Shown one piece after another: positions 50,788-59,233 of a stretch of 64,000 nucleotides of DNA; the stretch's first letter is position 1; every line of letters starts with the position of its first letter. Source of the DNA: Gordonia prachuapensis (GTDB lineage: Bacteria > Actinomycetota > Actinomycetes > Mycobacteriales > Mycobacteriaceae); contig NZ_JAZDUE010000004.1 of the NCBI RefSeq assembly GCF_036350515.1, forward strand, positions 245,702 through 309,701, read 5' to 3'. The position numbers and the translations under genes were made by a program. The notes beneath the pieces were generated by a model. The model had not been told where the DNA came from, searched no databases, and saw only the letters and a list, made by a program, of their open reading frames with translations.

Positions 50788-50822
50788 AGAAGACCTCCCA
50801 CCAGCGTGGGAGGTCTTCTTTG
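50788..50822 (+). terminator. Hairpin that is also the ribosome-binding region of the next gene
   Basis: A 13-bp perfect stem has arms 50788-50800 (AGAAGACCTCCCA) and 50807-50819 (TGGGAGGTCTTCT), with the loop CCAGCG and TT after it. It has the form of an intrinsic terminator for pspA. The 3' arm contains GGGAGG (50808-50813), 6 bases before the TTG start of the glycosyltransferase. Confidence 0.75.
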
Positions 50823-51992
50823 CGCATCGCCATCGTCGCGGGACCCGATGCGGGACATGCGTTTCCGGCATTCGCGCTCGCCGAGCGCCTGAACGCGGCC
50901 GGCGTCGATTCGATCGTCTACACCGGTGCCCGGTGGTGCGCTCCCGCGCTGCGGTGCGGTATCGACGTCGCAGAGTTACCCGGGCTCGCCGCGGTGGACG
51001 GCGACGACGACGCGGACGCCGGCGCCAAGCTCAGTCGTCGGGCCGCGCGGATCGCGGTGGCACTGGCACCACAGCTGGCCTCGGCCGGTGTCGATCTGGT
51101 GATCTCGGACGTGATCACGGTGGGCGGCGGCTGGGCCGCCGAACTCGCCGGCATCGACTGGATCGAACTGTCGCCCCATCCGCTCTACCGGCCGTCACGC
51201 GGACGCCCGCCGATCGGCGCGGGACTCGAGCCCGGGGTCGGTGTGCGTGGCCGGCTGCGCGACGCGACCATGCGTGCCGCCACCGGACGGTCGCTGCGGA
51301 TGGGGGAACGGCAGCGGTCCCGGGCACGCGCGGAGATCGGTCTCACCGGTGCGGCCAGCGTTCCGATCGCCCGGTTCGTGGCGACCCTGCCCGCGCTGGA
51401 GGTGTGGCGCCCGGACTGGCCGTCGGACACCCATCTGATCGGACCGCTGCTGTGGGAACCCACCGACGCCACCTTCGTCCGCCCGTCGACGGCGGGTCCG
51501 CTCGTGCTGGTCGCGCCCTCCACCGCGACGACGGGAACCGCCGACCTGGCGTCCACCGCGCTCGCCGCGCTCACCGAGACGTCGCTCGGAATGACTGTGC
51601 GGGTGGTGGTCTCGGCGCTGGAACGACCTGACGGAGTGGCGGAGTCGGAGCGGGTGGTGGTCGGTGACGCCCGCCAGGACGAGATCCTGCGGGACACCTC
51701 ACTGGTCATCTGCGGAGGCGGGCACGGGATGCTGGCGAAGGCGTTGTCTGCGGGTGTCCCGGTGGTCACGGTGCCCGGCGGCGGCGATCAGTGGGAGCTG
51801 GCCAACCGCGTGACGCGGCAGGGCAGTGGACTGCTGGTGCGGCCGCCGACGGTGGAATCGATGGCGCTCGCAGCGCGTCGGGTGCTCACCGACCCGGGGT
51901 TCGCCGCAGCGGCACGCGACGTGGCGGCGTCGGCGATCGGGGTGGTGGACCCGGTGCGGATCGTGCGCGAGGTGATGCGGCGTCGTGGGTAG
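50820..51992 (+). CDS. GT1-like glycosyltransferase (Rv2739c type)
   Basis: A 390-residue two-domain (GT-B) transferase. The N-terminal domain begins L-R-I-A-I-V-A-G-P-D-A-G-H-A-F-P-A-F-A-L-A-E-R-L. The C-terminal nucleotide-sugar region has V-V-V-G-D-A-R-Q-D-E-I-L and the signature I-C-G-G-G-H-G-M-L-A-K-A-L-S-A-G-V-P-V-V-T-V-P-G-G-G-D-Q (about 300-326). This resembles macrolide/MGT-type enzymes. The acceptor is unknown. TTG 50820 is the best start, because GGGAGG lies 6 bases upstream and the peptide starts at the first strand. Its TAG stop forms the first three bases of the next gene's -10. Confidence 0.88.
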   Translation: MRIAIVAGPDAGHAFPAFALAERLNAAGVDSIVYTGARWCAPALRCGIDVAELPGLAAVDGDDDADAGAKLSRRAARIAVALAPQLASAGVDLVISDVITVGGGWAAELAGIDWIELSPHPLYRPSRGRPPIGAGLEPGVGVRGRLRDATMRAATGRSLRMGERQRSRARAEIGLTGAASVPIARFVATLPALEVWRPDWPSDTHLIGPLLWEPTDATFVRPSTAGPLVLVAPSTATTGTADLASTALAALTETSLGMTVRVVVSALERPDGVAESERVVVGDARQDEILRDTSLVICGGGHGMLAKALSAGVPVVTVPGGGDQWELANRVTRQGSGLLVRPPTVESMALAARRVLTDPGFAAAARDVAASAIGVVDPVRIVREVMRRRG

Positions 51993-51995
51993 GCT
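51990..51995 (+). promoter_or_regulatory. -10 element for a leaderless DUF3046 mRNA
   Basis: TAGGCT, whose TAG is the stop codon of the glycosyltransferase, is followed by 6 bases and GTG 52002. Confidence 0.5.
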
Positions 51996-52001
51996 GGCCG
52001 C

Positions 52002-52196
52002 GTGCGTCTGACGGAGTTCACCGAACTGATCACCGCCGAGTTCGGGGAGCGGTCTGCGGATTCGATCCTCGTCGACCACGTCCTGATCGAGTTCGGCGGG
52101 CGGACCGGGGCCCAGGCGATCGAGGACGGGATCGATCCGCGGGACGTCTGGGTGGCCATCTGTCGCGACTTCGACGTGCCTCGCGAACGTTGGTGA
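52002..52196 (+). CDS. DUF3046 protein
   Basis: A 64-residue acidic protein. M-R-L-T-E-F-T-E-L-I, the central H-V-L-I-E-F-G-G-R-T-G-A-Q-A-I-E-D-G and D-V-W-V-A-I-C-R-D-F-D-V-P-R-E-R-W are the complete DUF3046 pattern. It is always found just upstream of recA in this group (Rv2738c). The function is unknown. The gene seems to have its own leaderless promoter. Confidence 0.9.
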   Translation: MRLTEFTELITAEFGERSADSILVDHVLIEFGGRTGAQAIEDGIDPRDVWVAICRDFDVPRERW

Positions 52197-52220
52197 TCCG
52201 CAGGCGTGTCACGCTTGCCA

Positions 52221-52236
52221 TCGAACACATGTTCGT
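52221..52236 (+). promoter_or_regulatory. LexA (SOS) box upstream of recA
   Basis: TCGAACACATGTTCGT matches the actinobacterial SOS box TCGAACRNRTGTTCGA at 15 of 16 positions. It lies about 245 bases before recA, just after the DUF3046 stop. Confidence 0.85.
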
Positions 52237-52379
52237 CCATTCTGGGTGTCAGAGGGAACCAGGTTCGGTCCGGCTGCGTCATAACAACGGGACCACAACC
52301 ACGGGACCCGAGTGAAGACGGCGAACTCACGAACACACCGACGAAATGTTGTCAGGCCCGAATCCGGCAGACACCCGAT

Positions 52380-52402
52380 CTGTCAGACCCCACCGCTAGC
52401 GT
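52380..52402 (+). promoter_or_regulatory. PafBC-type (LexA-independent) recA promoter
   Basis: CTGTCAGAC (52380-52388), an 8-base spacer, and TAGCGT (52397-52402) follow the mycobacterial RecA-NDp pattern tTGTCRGTG-N8-TAnnnT, with the TGTCRG core intact. The start would be near 52409, leaving a leader of about 70 bases. Confidence 0.65.
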
Positions 52403-52479
52403 GCACATCACGTCAGCCACCACCGCAGACCCCACAATCCACGGCCGGGACACCGGTCGAGAGTTCGGAGGAGAATCCC

Positions 52480-53523
52480 ATGGCAGCAGCACCGCAGGAT
52501 CGGGAGAAGGCCCTCGATCTGGCTCTCGCGCAGATCGACAAGAACTTCGGCAAGGGCTCGGTGATGCGGCTCGGCGAGGAGACCCGCCAGCCCATCGAGG
52601 TGATCCCCACCGGTTCCATCTCGCTGGACGTCGCCCTCGGCATCGGCGGGCTCCCGCGTGGCCGGATCATCGAGGTCTACGGCCCGGAGTCCTCGGGTAA
52701 GACGACCGTGGCGCTGCATGCGGTCGCCAATGCCCAGGCGCAGGGCGGGATCGCGGCGTTCATCGACGCCGAGCACGCCCTCGACCCCGACTACGCCGCC
52801 AAACTCGGTGTGGACACCGACGCACTGCTGGTGTCGCAGCCCGACACCGGTGAGCAGGCACTCGAGATCGCCGACATGTTGATCCGCTCCGGTGCACTGG
52901 ACATCCTCGTCATCGACTCCGTGGCCGCACTGGTGCCCCGGGCCGAGATCGAGGGCGAGATGGGTGACAGCCACGTCGGTCTGCAGGCGCGACTGATGAG
53001 TCAGGCGCTGCGCAAGATGACGTCCGCGTTGAGCAACTCCAAGACGACGGCCATCTTCATCAACCAGTTGCGTGAGAAGATCGGCGTCATGTTCGGCTCG
53101 CCGGAGACCACCACCGGCGGCAAGGCGCTGAAGTTCTATTCGTCTGTCCGGCTTGATGTTCGGCGCATCGAGACGCTCAAGGACGGCACCGACGCGGTCG
53201 GCAACCGCACCCGGGTGAAGATCGTCAAGAACAAGGTCGCGCCGCCGTTCAAGCAAGCCGAGTTCGACATCCTCTACGGCCATGGCATCAGCAAGGAGGG
53301 CTCGCTCATCGACATGGGCGTGGCCGAAGGCTTCATCCGTAAGTCCGGTTCATGGTTCACCTACGAGGGCGATCAGCTCGGCCAGGGCAAGGAGAACGCC
53401 CGCAAGTTCCTGATCGAGAACGACGACATCCGCGACGAGATCGAGAAGAAGATCAAGGAGAAGCTCGGCATCGGGGCAGTGGTCGATGCCGATGACGTCG
53501 CACCGGCGCCGGTGGAGTTCTGA
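52480..53523 (+). CDS. recA: Recombinase RecA, without intein
   Basis: Strand-exchange ATPase and SOS co-protease. The 347 residues are continuous; the intein of M. tuberculosis RecA is absent. Walker A is G-P-E-S-S-G-K-T-T (about 67-75) and Walker B is I-L-V-I-D-S-V-A-A-L (about 141-150). Loop L2 carries I-N-Q-L-R-E-K-I-G-V-M-F-G-S-P-E-T-T-T-G-G. ATG 52480 has GGAGGAG at 52467-52473. The stop lies 8 bases before recX. Confidence 0.98.
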   Translation: MAAAPQDREKALDLALAQIDKNFGKGSVMRLGEETRQPIEVIPTGSISLDVALGIGGLPRGRIIEVYGPESSGKTTVALHAVANAQAQGGIAAFIDAEHALDPDYAAKLGVDTDALLVSQPDTGEQALEIADMLIRSGALDILVIDSVAALVPRAEIEGEMGDSHVGLQARLMSQALRKMTSALSNSKTTAIFINQLREKIGVMFGSPETTTGGKALKFYSSVRLDVRRIETLKDGTDAVGNRTRVKIVKNKVAPPFKQAEFDILYGHGISKEGSLIDMGVAEGFIRKSGSWFTYEGDQLGQGKENARKFLIENDDIRDEIEKKIKEKLGIGAVVDADDVAPAPVEF

Positions 53524-53531
53524 TCCAGGAG

Positions 53532-54050
53532 ATGACCGGCACCCCGGACCCCGAGGAACGGACCGGACCCAGCGCATGGGACGCGGCACTCCGACTCCTC
53601 GGGGTCCGCGCCCGTTCCCGTCAGGAGATGATCGACCGGCTGTCGCGCAAGGGTTTCGACGAAGACACCGTGGACGACGTGATGGGTCGGCTCGACAAGC
53701 ACCACCTGCTCGACGACGAGGAGTTCGCCGCCGAATGGGTGCGCTCACGGCACGCGCATTCCGCCCGGGGCCGAGTCGCACTGCGGCAGGAGCTGCGTGC
53801 CAAAGGCATCGACCCCGGTGTCGTCGAGACGACGCTGGCCGAGCTGGACCCCGCAGACGAACGTGCCGTCGCCGCCGAACTGGTCGCCAAGAAACTCACC
53901 CCGGGCCAGATCGACCGGCTGCACCGCGACCCGAGTACACGCGACGCGGTGTTCCGGCGGCTCGCCGGCATGCTGATGCGGCGTGGCTACCCGCAGTCGA
54001 TGGCCATCGAAGTGGTCACCGACGCATTGGACACGGCCACCGCACGGTGA
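53532..54050 (+). CDS. recX: Regulatory protein RecX
   Basis: Inhibits RecA filament growth. The 172 residues are three-helix RecX repeats: A-L-R-L-L-G-V-R-A-R-S-R-Q-E-M (about 18-32), D-D-E-E-F-A-A-E-W-V-R-S-R (about 60-72), G-R-V-A-L-R-Q-E-L-R-A-K-G-I-D, and the final Y-P-Q-S-M-A-I-E-V-V. It starts at ATG 53532 behind CAGGAG, in operon with recA. Confidence 0.95.
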   Translation: MTGTPDPEERTGPSAWDAALRLLGVRARSRQEMIDRLSRKGFDEDTVDDVMGRLDKHHLLDDEEFAAEWVRSRHAHSARGRVALRQELRAKGIDPGVVETTLAELDPADERAVAAELVAKKLTPGQIDRLHRDPSTRDAVFRRLAGMLMRRGYPQSMAIEVVTDALDTATAR

Positions 54051-54078
54051 CAACGAGGCGGCTCCGCCGCGGTGACCG

Positions 54079-55068
54079 TCAGGTCGACTCCGCCGAGCAG
54101 GGGGTGGTCGTTTCCTCGAGAAAGTCGAGATCTCCGGGGTCGGGGGTGAAGTCGAACGGCGAACCCGGCTCGGCGGCACGGGCGATCATGCGGTCGACCT
54201 GGGCGTCGCCGATCGCGTCGCGGAGCGCCCGCTCCCAGGGGGAACGTCCGTCCGCTGCGGGCTCCATCATCGCCACCAGCGCTTCGTTGACCGCGGTCAC
54301 CGTCTCGGATTGCCCGGCGCCCAGGCCGATTCCGTAGCGCTCGGTGGAGAACGGCGCACCGGCCCGCTTGAGAGTGCCGTCCACGCAGGCATCGGCCGGG
54401 TAGGTCATGTCGACGAGGGTGAACTCACCGGGGTACCGGTTCTCGTAGCCGGCGAGGATCACCTCGTCGGTGGTCAGGGCGTCGACGCGGCCACGTCGCA
54501 ACGCCTCGACACAGCTCGAGGCGGTGTCGTACTCCTGCAACTGCACCGACGGGAGCTGCGCCGTCACATTCTCTGCCGAGGTGGAGCCGGTGACCGAGCA
54601 CAGCGTCTTGCCCGCGTCGAGGTCGGTGAGTGTGGTGATCGAGGCGTCGTCGGCACGGACCAGCAGTCCCTGGTAGTTGACCAGGTACGGGCCGGCAAAA
54701 TCGACTTCTTCGGCGCGCTCCGGCGTGATCGAGTACGTCGCGGCGATCATGTCGACCTGGCCGTTCTCGATCAGAGTCTCGCGCTGCGTCGACGGTGTCT
54801 CCCGCCACCGGCTCCGCGGCTCGGACACACCCATCGAATCGGCTATCCGGGCGACGACGAAGGTCGCGACCGCGGGGTCGAATCCCGTCACCGATTCGTC
54901 TGCGTTGCGGATCCCGAGTCCGGGCTGATCGAACTTCGTTCCGAGTATCACCGATCCGTCGCGGATCGAGTCGAGAAGGTCACGGGGATCCGAACCGAAG
55001 CATCCGGACGCGACGACGGCGACGATGGCGAGCGTGGTGACGAGCCGTCCGGTCCGCGATGTCGTCAT
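54079..55068 (-). CDS. Glutamate-type ABC transporter substrate-binding lipoprotein
   Basis: A 329-residue exported lipoprotein with signal sequence and lipobox V-A-S-G-C (Cys at about residue 23). The mature part is a family 3 periplasmic binding protein of the GluB type: G-S-V-I-L-G-T-K-F-D-Q-P-G, G-F-D-P-A-V-A-T-F-V-V, A-A-T-Y-S-I-T-P-E-R-A-E-E-V-D-F-A-G-P-Y and L-C-S-V-T-G-S-T-S. Related genomes have gluABCD next to recX. Here no permease or ATPase gene accompanies it, so the rest of the transporter must be elsewhere or it works otherwise. Confidence 0.88.
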   Translation of the reverse strand: MTTSRTGRLVTTLAIVAVVASGCFGSDPRDLLDSIRDGSVILGTKFDQPGLGIRNADESVTGFDPAVATFVVARIADSMGVSEPRSRWRETPSTQRETLIENGQVDMIAATYSITPERAEEVDFAGPYLVNYQGLLVRADDASITTLTDLDAGKTLCSVTGSTSAENVTAQLPSVQLQEYDTASSCVEALRRGRVDALTTDEVILAGYENRYPGEFTLVDMTYPADACVDGTLKRAGAPFSTERYGIGLGAGQSETVTAVNEALVAMMEPAADGRSPWERALRDAIGDAQVDRMIARAAEPGSPFDFTPDPGDLDFLEETTTPCSAEST

Positions 55069-55154
55069 ATGCCTTCACCATAGTGCGAGTGGCAGTCGAG
55101 TTCGTGCGACATCGCCGTACCAGAGTGCCCGAAAGGTCGATTTGCGCAGGCCCG

Positions 55155-55160
55155 TACCCT
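55155..55160 (+). promoter_or_regulatory. -10 element for a leaderless miaB mRNA
   Basis: TACCCT is followed by 6 bases and GTG 55167. Confidence 0.5.
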
Positions 55161-55166
55161 GGAACC

Positions 55167-56738
55167 GTGAGTATCGAGTTGTCCGAGCGGCGCGGTGTGC
55201 CGGCTTCCGGCGAGCAGACCGAAGCGGTCTCCGCCCGGAGTTACCAGGTTCGTACCTACGGCTGCCAGATGAACGTTCACGACTCCGAACGCATCGCCGG
55301 ACTCCTCGAGGACGCCGGATACGTGAAGGCCGCCGACGGGGGCGATGCCGACCTGGTCGTGTTCAACACCTGCGCCATCCGGGAGAACGCCGACAACAAG
55401 CTCTACGGCAATCTGTCCCATCTGGCGCCGGTCAAATCGGATCGGCCCGGGATGCAGATCGCGGTCGGCGGATGTCTGGCGCAGAAGGACAAGGACACCG
55501 TGTTGCGCAAGGCGCCGTGGGTGGACGTCGTGTTCGGTACGCACAACATAGGGTCCCTGCCGGCCCTCCTCGACCGGGCACGCCACAACGACTCGGCACA
55601 GGTCGAGATCCTCGAATCGCTCGAACGTTTTCCGTCCACGCTGCCCGCCAAGCGGGACTCGGCATACTCCGGCTGGGTGTCGGTCTCGGTGGGGTGCAAC
55701 AACACCTGCACGTTCTGCATCGTGCCGTCGCTGCGCGGGAAGGAGGTGGACCGTCGGCCCGGTGACGTCCTCGCCGAAGTGCAGGCACTCGTGGACCAGG
55801 GTGTCCTCGAGGTGACCCTGCTCGGACAGAACGTCAACGCCTACGGCATGTCCTTCGCCGACCCCGACCAGCCGCGTAACCGCGGTGCGTTCGCGGAGTT
55901 GTTGCGGGCCTGCGGCGACATCGATGGTCTCGAACGCGTCCGGTTCACCTCACCGCATCCGGCCGAGTTCACCGACGACGTGATCGAGGCGATGGCCCAG
56001 ACCCCGAATGTGTGTCCGCAGCTGCACATGCCGCTGCAGTCGGGTTCCGACCGTGTGCTGAAGTCGATGCGGCGCAGCTATCGACAGCGCAAGTTCCTCG
56101 GCATCCTGGAGAAGGTCCGCGCGGCCATGCCACATGCGGCCATCACCACCGACATCATCGTCGGTTTCCCGGGCGAGACCGAAGAAGATTTTCAACAGAC
56201 CCTCGACGTGGTCGCCGCGGCCCGGTTCTCCAGCGCCTTCACCTTCCAGTACTCTCCGCGCCCCGGTACGCCCGCCGCGACCATGCCCGATCAGGTGCCG
56301 GCCGAGGTGGTGGGCGACCGTTACCGGCGTCTGATCGCGCTGCAGGAACAGATCTGTCTCACCGAGAACCAGAAACTGCTCGGGACCGAGGTGGAACTGC
56401 TGGTCGTGGCCGATGAGGGCCGCAAGTCGGCGCACACCGGTCGGCTGACCGGTCGCGCTCGTGACGGTCGCCTGGTCCACTTCGCGGCCGGCCCGGATCG
56501 CGGGGCCCAGGTCATCCGTCCGGGTGATGTCGTGACGACCCATGTCACCGGAGCTGCCCCGCATCACCTGATCGCCGATGCCGGCGTCGCGTCACACCGC
56601 CGTACCCGCGCCGGAGACGCCCACGAGGCGAGTCGGCTACCCACCACGCCGCCGGTCGGGGTGGGCCTCGGGATGCCCACCATCGGTGCGACGTCGCCCG
56701 AACCGGTCACCGCGGGATGTGCAGGAGGATGTGGCTGA
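55167..56738 (+). CDS. miaB: tRNA-2-methylthio-N6-dimethylallyladenosine synthase
   Basis: Radical SAM methylthiotransferase that adds the 2-methylthio group to i6A37 made by MiaA. The 523 residues have the UPF0004 domain (Y-G-C-Q-M-N, N-T-C-A-I-R, G-G-C-L-A-Q, giving three cluster cysteines). The radical SAM motif is G-C-N-N-T-C-T-F-C (about 176-184), followed by L-L-G-Q-N-V-N-A-Y-G and a TRAM domain near 405-470. The GTG start has no ribosome binding site. The Gly/Cys C-terminal end, A-G-C-A-G-G-C-G, is unusual. Confidence 0.97.
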   Translation: MSIELSERRGVPASGEQTEAVSARSYQVRTYGCQMNVHDSERIAGLLEDAGYVKAADGGDADLVVFNTCAIRENADNKLYGNLSHLAPVKSDRPGMQIAVGGCLAQKDKDTVLRKAPWVDVVFGTHNIGSLPALLDRARHNDSAQVEILESLERFPSTLPAKRDSAYSGWVSVSVGCNNTCTFCIVPSLRGKEVDRRPGDVLAEVQALVDQGVLEVTLLGQNVNAYGMSFADPDQPRNRGAFAELLRACGDIDGLERVRFTSPHPAEFTDDVIEAMAQTPNVCPQLHMPLQSGSDRVLKSMRRSYRQRKFLGILEKVRAAMPHAAITTDIIVGFPGETEEDFQQTLDVVAAARFSSAFTFQYSPRPGTPAATMPDQVPAEVVGDRYRRLIALQEQICLTENQKLLGTEVELLVVADEGRKSAHTGRLTGRARDGRLVHFAAGPDRGAQVIRPGDVVTTHVTGAAPHHLIADAGVASHRRTRAGDAHEASRLPTTPPVGVGLGMPTIGATSPEPVTAGCAGGCG

Positions 56739-57361
56739 TGAGTGCCCGAGACGAACGAGCCGAGAAGCGAACGGTCGACGCAGGGGGCTTCGCCGCCTAC
56801 GAGACCGAACTGCGCAAGACAGAACGCAAGGTGGCCGGCGAGATCGATCCCGGCCTACGTGGCGTGGTGGTCGCCGTCGGGGTGCTCGTCGCCATGCTGT
56901 CGATGGTGTTGCCGCACACCGGCTCCGCCAACGGTATCGAGGTACTGACGTTCGCTCCCGACGCCGACGCCGAGCGGGTGACCATCACATCGATCGTGTT
57001 CGTCTACCTGGTCGCGATCTTCGGGATCGGAGTATCCGCCCTCGCACTGCTGACGCGGCGATGGATTCTCGCGTGGGCCGCGCTGTGTGGCAACGCCGTC
57101 GCATGCGTGGCCGGCATGCTGGCGTGGTGGTCGCGCAACACGCCGGGTGTCGGTGGCGTGGTGCCCCCGTCCGGTGTCGGCATCGGCCTGATCGTGGCGT
57201 GGCTGGCGGTGCTGGTGTTGGCCTTCCACTGGGCGCGTGTCGTCTGGGCCCGGAGCACCTATCAACTGGCGCTGGAGGAAGAGCGCCGCAAAGAGGCGGC
57301 CACCCGTGACGCGCTGGCCCGGTCGCTGCAGCACCGGCCCGACGAGAATCGAGAAGGGTGA
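56738..57361 (+). CDS. Four-helix membrane protein (Rv2732c-like)
   Basis: A 207-residue membrane protein of unknown function. A soluble N-terminal helix (about 1-45) precedes helices at about 46-66, 90-115, 118-140 and 155-175. A basic/acidic coiled tail (L-E-E-E-R-R-K-E-A-A-T-R-D) closes it. ATG 56738 overlaps the miaB stop, with AGGAGG at 56723-56728. The same gene follows miaB in M. tuberculosis, so the pairing is old. Confidence 0.82.
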   Translation: MSARDERAEKRTVDAGGFAAYETELRKTERKVAGEIDPGLRGVVVAVGVLVAMLSMVLPHTGSANGIEVLTFAPDADAERVTITSIVFVYLVAIFGIGVSALALLTRRWILAWAALCGNAVACVAGMLAWWSRNTPGVGGVVPPSGVGIGLIVAWLAVLVLAFHWARVVWARSTYQLALEEERRKEAATRDALARSLQHRPDENREG

Positions 57362-57786
57362 GCGACGACGCGCACCGCGTGGAGGACTATCCCGCGCACA
57401 TCACCGAGAAGATCCGTTACGCCGACACCGACCGTCAGGGCCACGTCAACAACGCGGTGTTCGCGACGTTCCTGGAATCCGGCCGCGTCGCGGTCCTCTA
57501 CGATCCGCTCGCCCCGCTCGTCGAACCGGGCAGTTCGTTCGTCATCGCCCGGCTGGAACTGGATTTCCGTGCCGAGATGACGTGGCCCGGTGACGTCGTC
57601 GTCGGCACCCGCGTCGCGTCGACCGGACGTAGCTCGATCGTGCTGGAGCAGGCGATCTTCCAAGATGAGCGGTGTGTTGCGACGGCGAAGACGGTCATCG
57701 TCGGCGTGGACGAGACAACCAGACGGTCCCGGCCGCTGTCGGAATCGGCGATCGAGATCCTCGGCGGACTGACCGCGCCACGCTGA
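57358..57786 (+). CDS. Hot-dog thioesterase (YbgC/4-hydroxybenzoyl-CoA type)
   Basis: A 142-residue acyl-CoA thioesterase-like protein. The key motif is Y-A-D-T-D-R-Q-G-H-V-N-N-A-V-F (about 21-35), with the active-site Asp and the H-V-N-N turn. L-E-L-D-F-R-A-E-M and the late V-A-T-A-K-T-V-I-V-G-V-D complete the hot-dog fold. The substrate is unknown. GTG 57358 overlaps the membrane protein stop by four bases, so it is cotranslated with the miaB operon. Confidence 0.88.
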   Translation: MSDDAHRVEDYPAHITEKIRYADTDRQGHVNNAVFATFLESGRVAVLYDPLAPLVEPGSSFVIARLELDFRAEMTWPGDVVVGTRVASTGRSSIVLEQAIFQDERCVATAKTVIVGVDETTRRSRPLSESAIEILGGLTAPR

Positions 57787-57859
57787 CCGGGCCGCACCTG
57801 ACCCGGCCCATCACCAGTTCCGGCCCCCAACACCGGTTCGTAGCAGCTTGACCGGTGCG

Positions 57860-59233
57860 TCAGCGGTCCGCGATCGCGCTCGCCGCCGCGTCGGCCCATT
57901 CCTTCCACTGCGCCGCCTGCTCACGCAGCTTTGCCGCATCCTTGGCCTTGCCCCGTTCCTCCGCCTTGCGCGCCTGATCCTCGAGCTGGGCGGTGCGATC
58001 GGCGAACTGGGCGGCGCGCGCCTGCGCCTCCGGATCGGTGCGCTGCCACTGGGCGTCCTCGGCATCGCGGACGCGCTTCTCCAGCGCCCGCGCCCGGCCT
58101 TCGAGCGACCCCATCTGGTCGCGCGGCACCTTGCCGATCTCGTCCCACTGTTCGCGGAAACTGCGGAGCTCGCGCCGCGCCGCATCGAGATCGGCGGCCG
58201 GGTCGATGGCCCGCTCGGCATGGTCGAGCAACGACACCTTGGCGGCCGCATTGGCGGCGAACTCGCTGTCACGCTCCGAGCTGGCCGCATTGCGAGCGGA
58301 GAAGAAGACGTCCTGGGCCGCCTTGAAGCGTTGCCACAGCGCGTCGTCGGAGTCGCGCGGCGCGCGACCAGCCGCCTTCCACTCCGTCAGCAGCTCGCGG
58401 AATCGCGCCGACGTCGGCCCCCAGTCGGTGGAGCCGGACAGCTCCTCGGCACGGACGATGAGCTCTTCTTTGCGCGCCTTCGCACCGGCACGTTCACGGT
58501 CGAGCTCGGCGAAGTGCGCGCCGCGCCGACGGTTGAAAGCATCGCGCGCCTTGGCGTAGCGCTTCCACAGCATGTCGTCGGTCTTACGATCGACGCCCTT
58601 GATGGTCTTCCACTCGTCCAGGATCGCGCGGAGGCGATCCCCGGCCACCTTCCACTGGGTGGACTCGGCGCCGATCTGTTCGGCCTCGGCGGCCAATTCC
58701 TCCTTGCGGGCGATCGCGGTCGCACGGACCTGCTCACGCTCCGCCTTGATGGAGTCGGCGACTTCGTCGGCGCTGCCGACGATCGCGGTCAGACGCTGCT
58801 CGAGGGCATTCACGTCGCCGATCACGGCGGCCGTCGGGAGTGTCTCGAGCAGGTGCCGGGCGGCGGCCTGGGCCTTGCGGGGATCACCGGACCGGGCGGC
58901 GAGTCGTTCCTCGAGGATCTCCACCTCGGTGGCGAGATCGTCGAACTTGCGGGAGAAATGGGCGAGGCCGTCCTCCACGGAACCGGCCTGCCACGAACCG
59001 ATCTGCCGCTCGGTGCCGCCGACCTTGAGCCAGACGACCCCGTCGGAGTCGATCCGGCCGAACTCGTGCGGGTCGCCACAGGGGACCGGGGTGGGCACCG
59101 GATGGATCTCGGCCGCGCCGGGCCGGGGTCCCGGGCGGGGGCCGGGTTTGGGCATCGGACGAGGCTTGGGTGGTCCCGGACGCGGCGCCGCCGCAGGGTC
59201 CGAGGCAGGTGCCGGGTCGGTCGGATTCGTCAT
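57860..59233 (-). CDS. DUF349 repeat protein (Rv2731-like)
   Basis: A 457-residue, highly helical cytoplasmic protein. After a 40-residue Pro/Lys/Arg-rich N-terminus come at least three DUF349 repeats. Each has the W-K-x-x-G-x-x-P-R/D-x-x-x-x-x-L-W-x-R/K-F/Y pattern, e.g. W-K-A-A-G-R-A-P-R-D-S-D-D-A-L-W-Q-R-F near 290, and long charged coiled-coil stretches lie between. DUF349 proteins have no settled function. It is divergent from the Rv2728c-like gene and convergent with the thioesterase. Confidence 0.85.
   Translation of the reverse strand: MTNPTDPAPASDPAAAPRPGPPKPRPMPKPGPRPGPRPGAAEIHPVPTPVPCGDPHEFGRIDSDGVVWLKVGGTERQIGSWQAGSVEDGLAHFSRKFDDLATEVEILEERLAARSGDPRKAQAAARHLLETLPTAAVIGDVNALEQRLTAIVGSADEVADSIKAEREQVRATAIARKEELAAEAEQIGAESTQWKVAGDRLRAILDEWKTIKGVDRKTDDMLWKRYAKARDAFNRRRGAHFAELDRERAGAKARKEELIVRAEELSGSTDWGPTSARFRELLTEWKAAGRAPRDSDDALWQRFKAAQDVFFSARNAASSERDSEFAANAAAKVSLLDHAERAIDPAADLDAARRELRSFREQWDEIGKVPRDQMGSLEGRARALEKRVRDAEDAQWQRTDPEAQARAAQFADRTAQLEDQARKAEERGKAKDAAKLREQAAQWKEWADAAASAIADR

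Noticed and set aside
52480..53523. RecA intein
   Set aside because: The recA frame is continuous at 347 residues, with all motifs in normal spacing.
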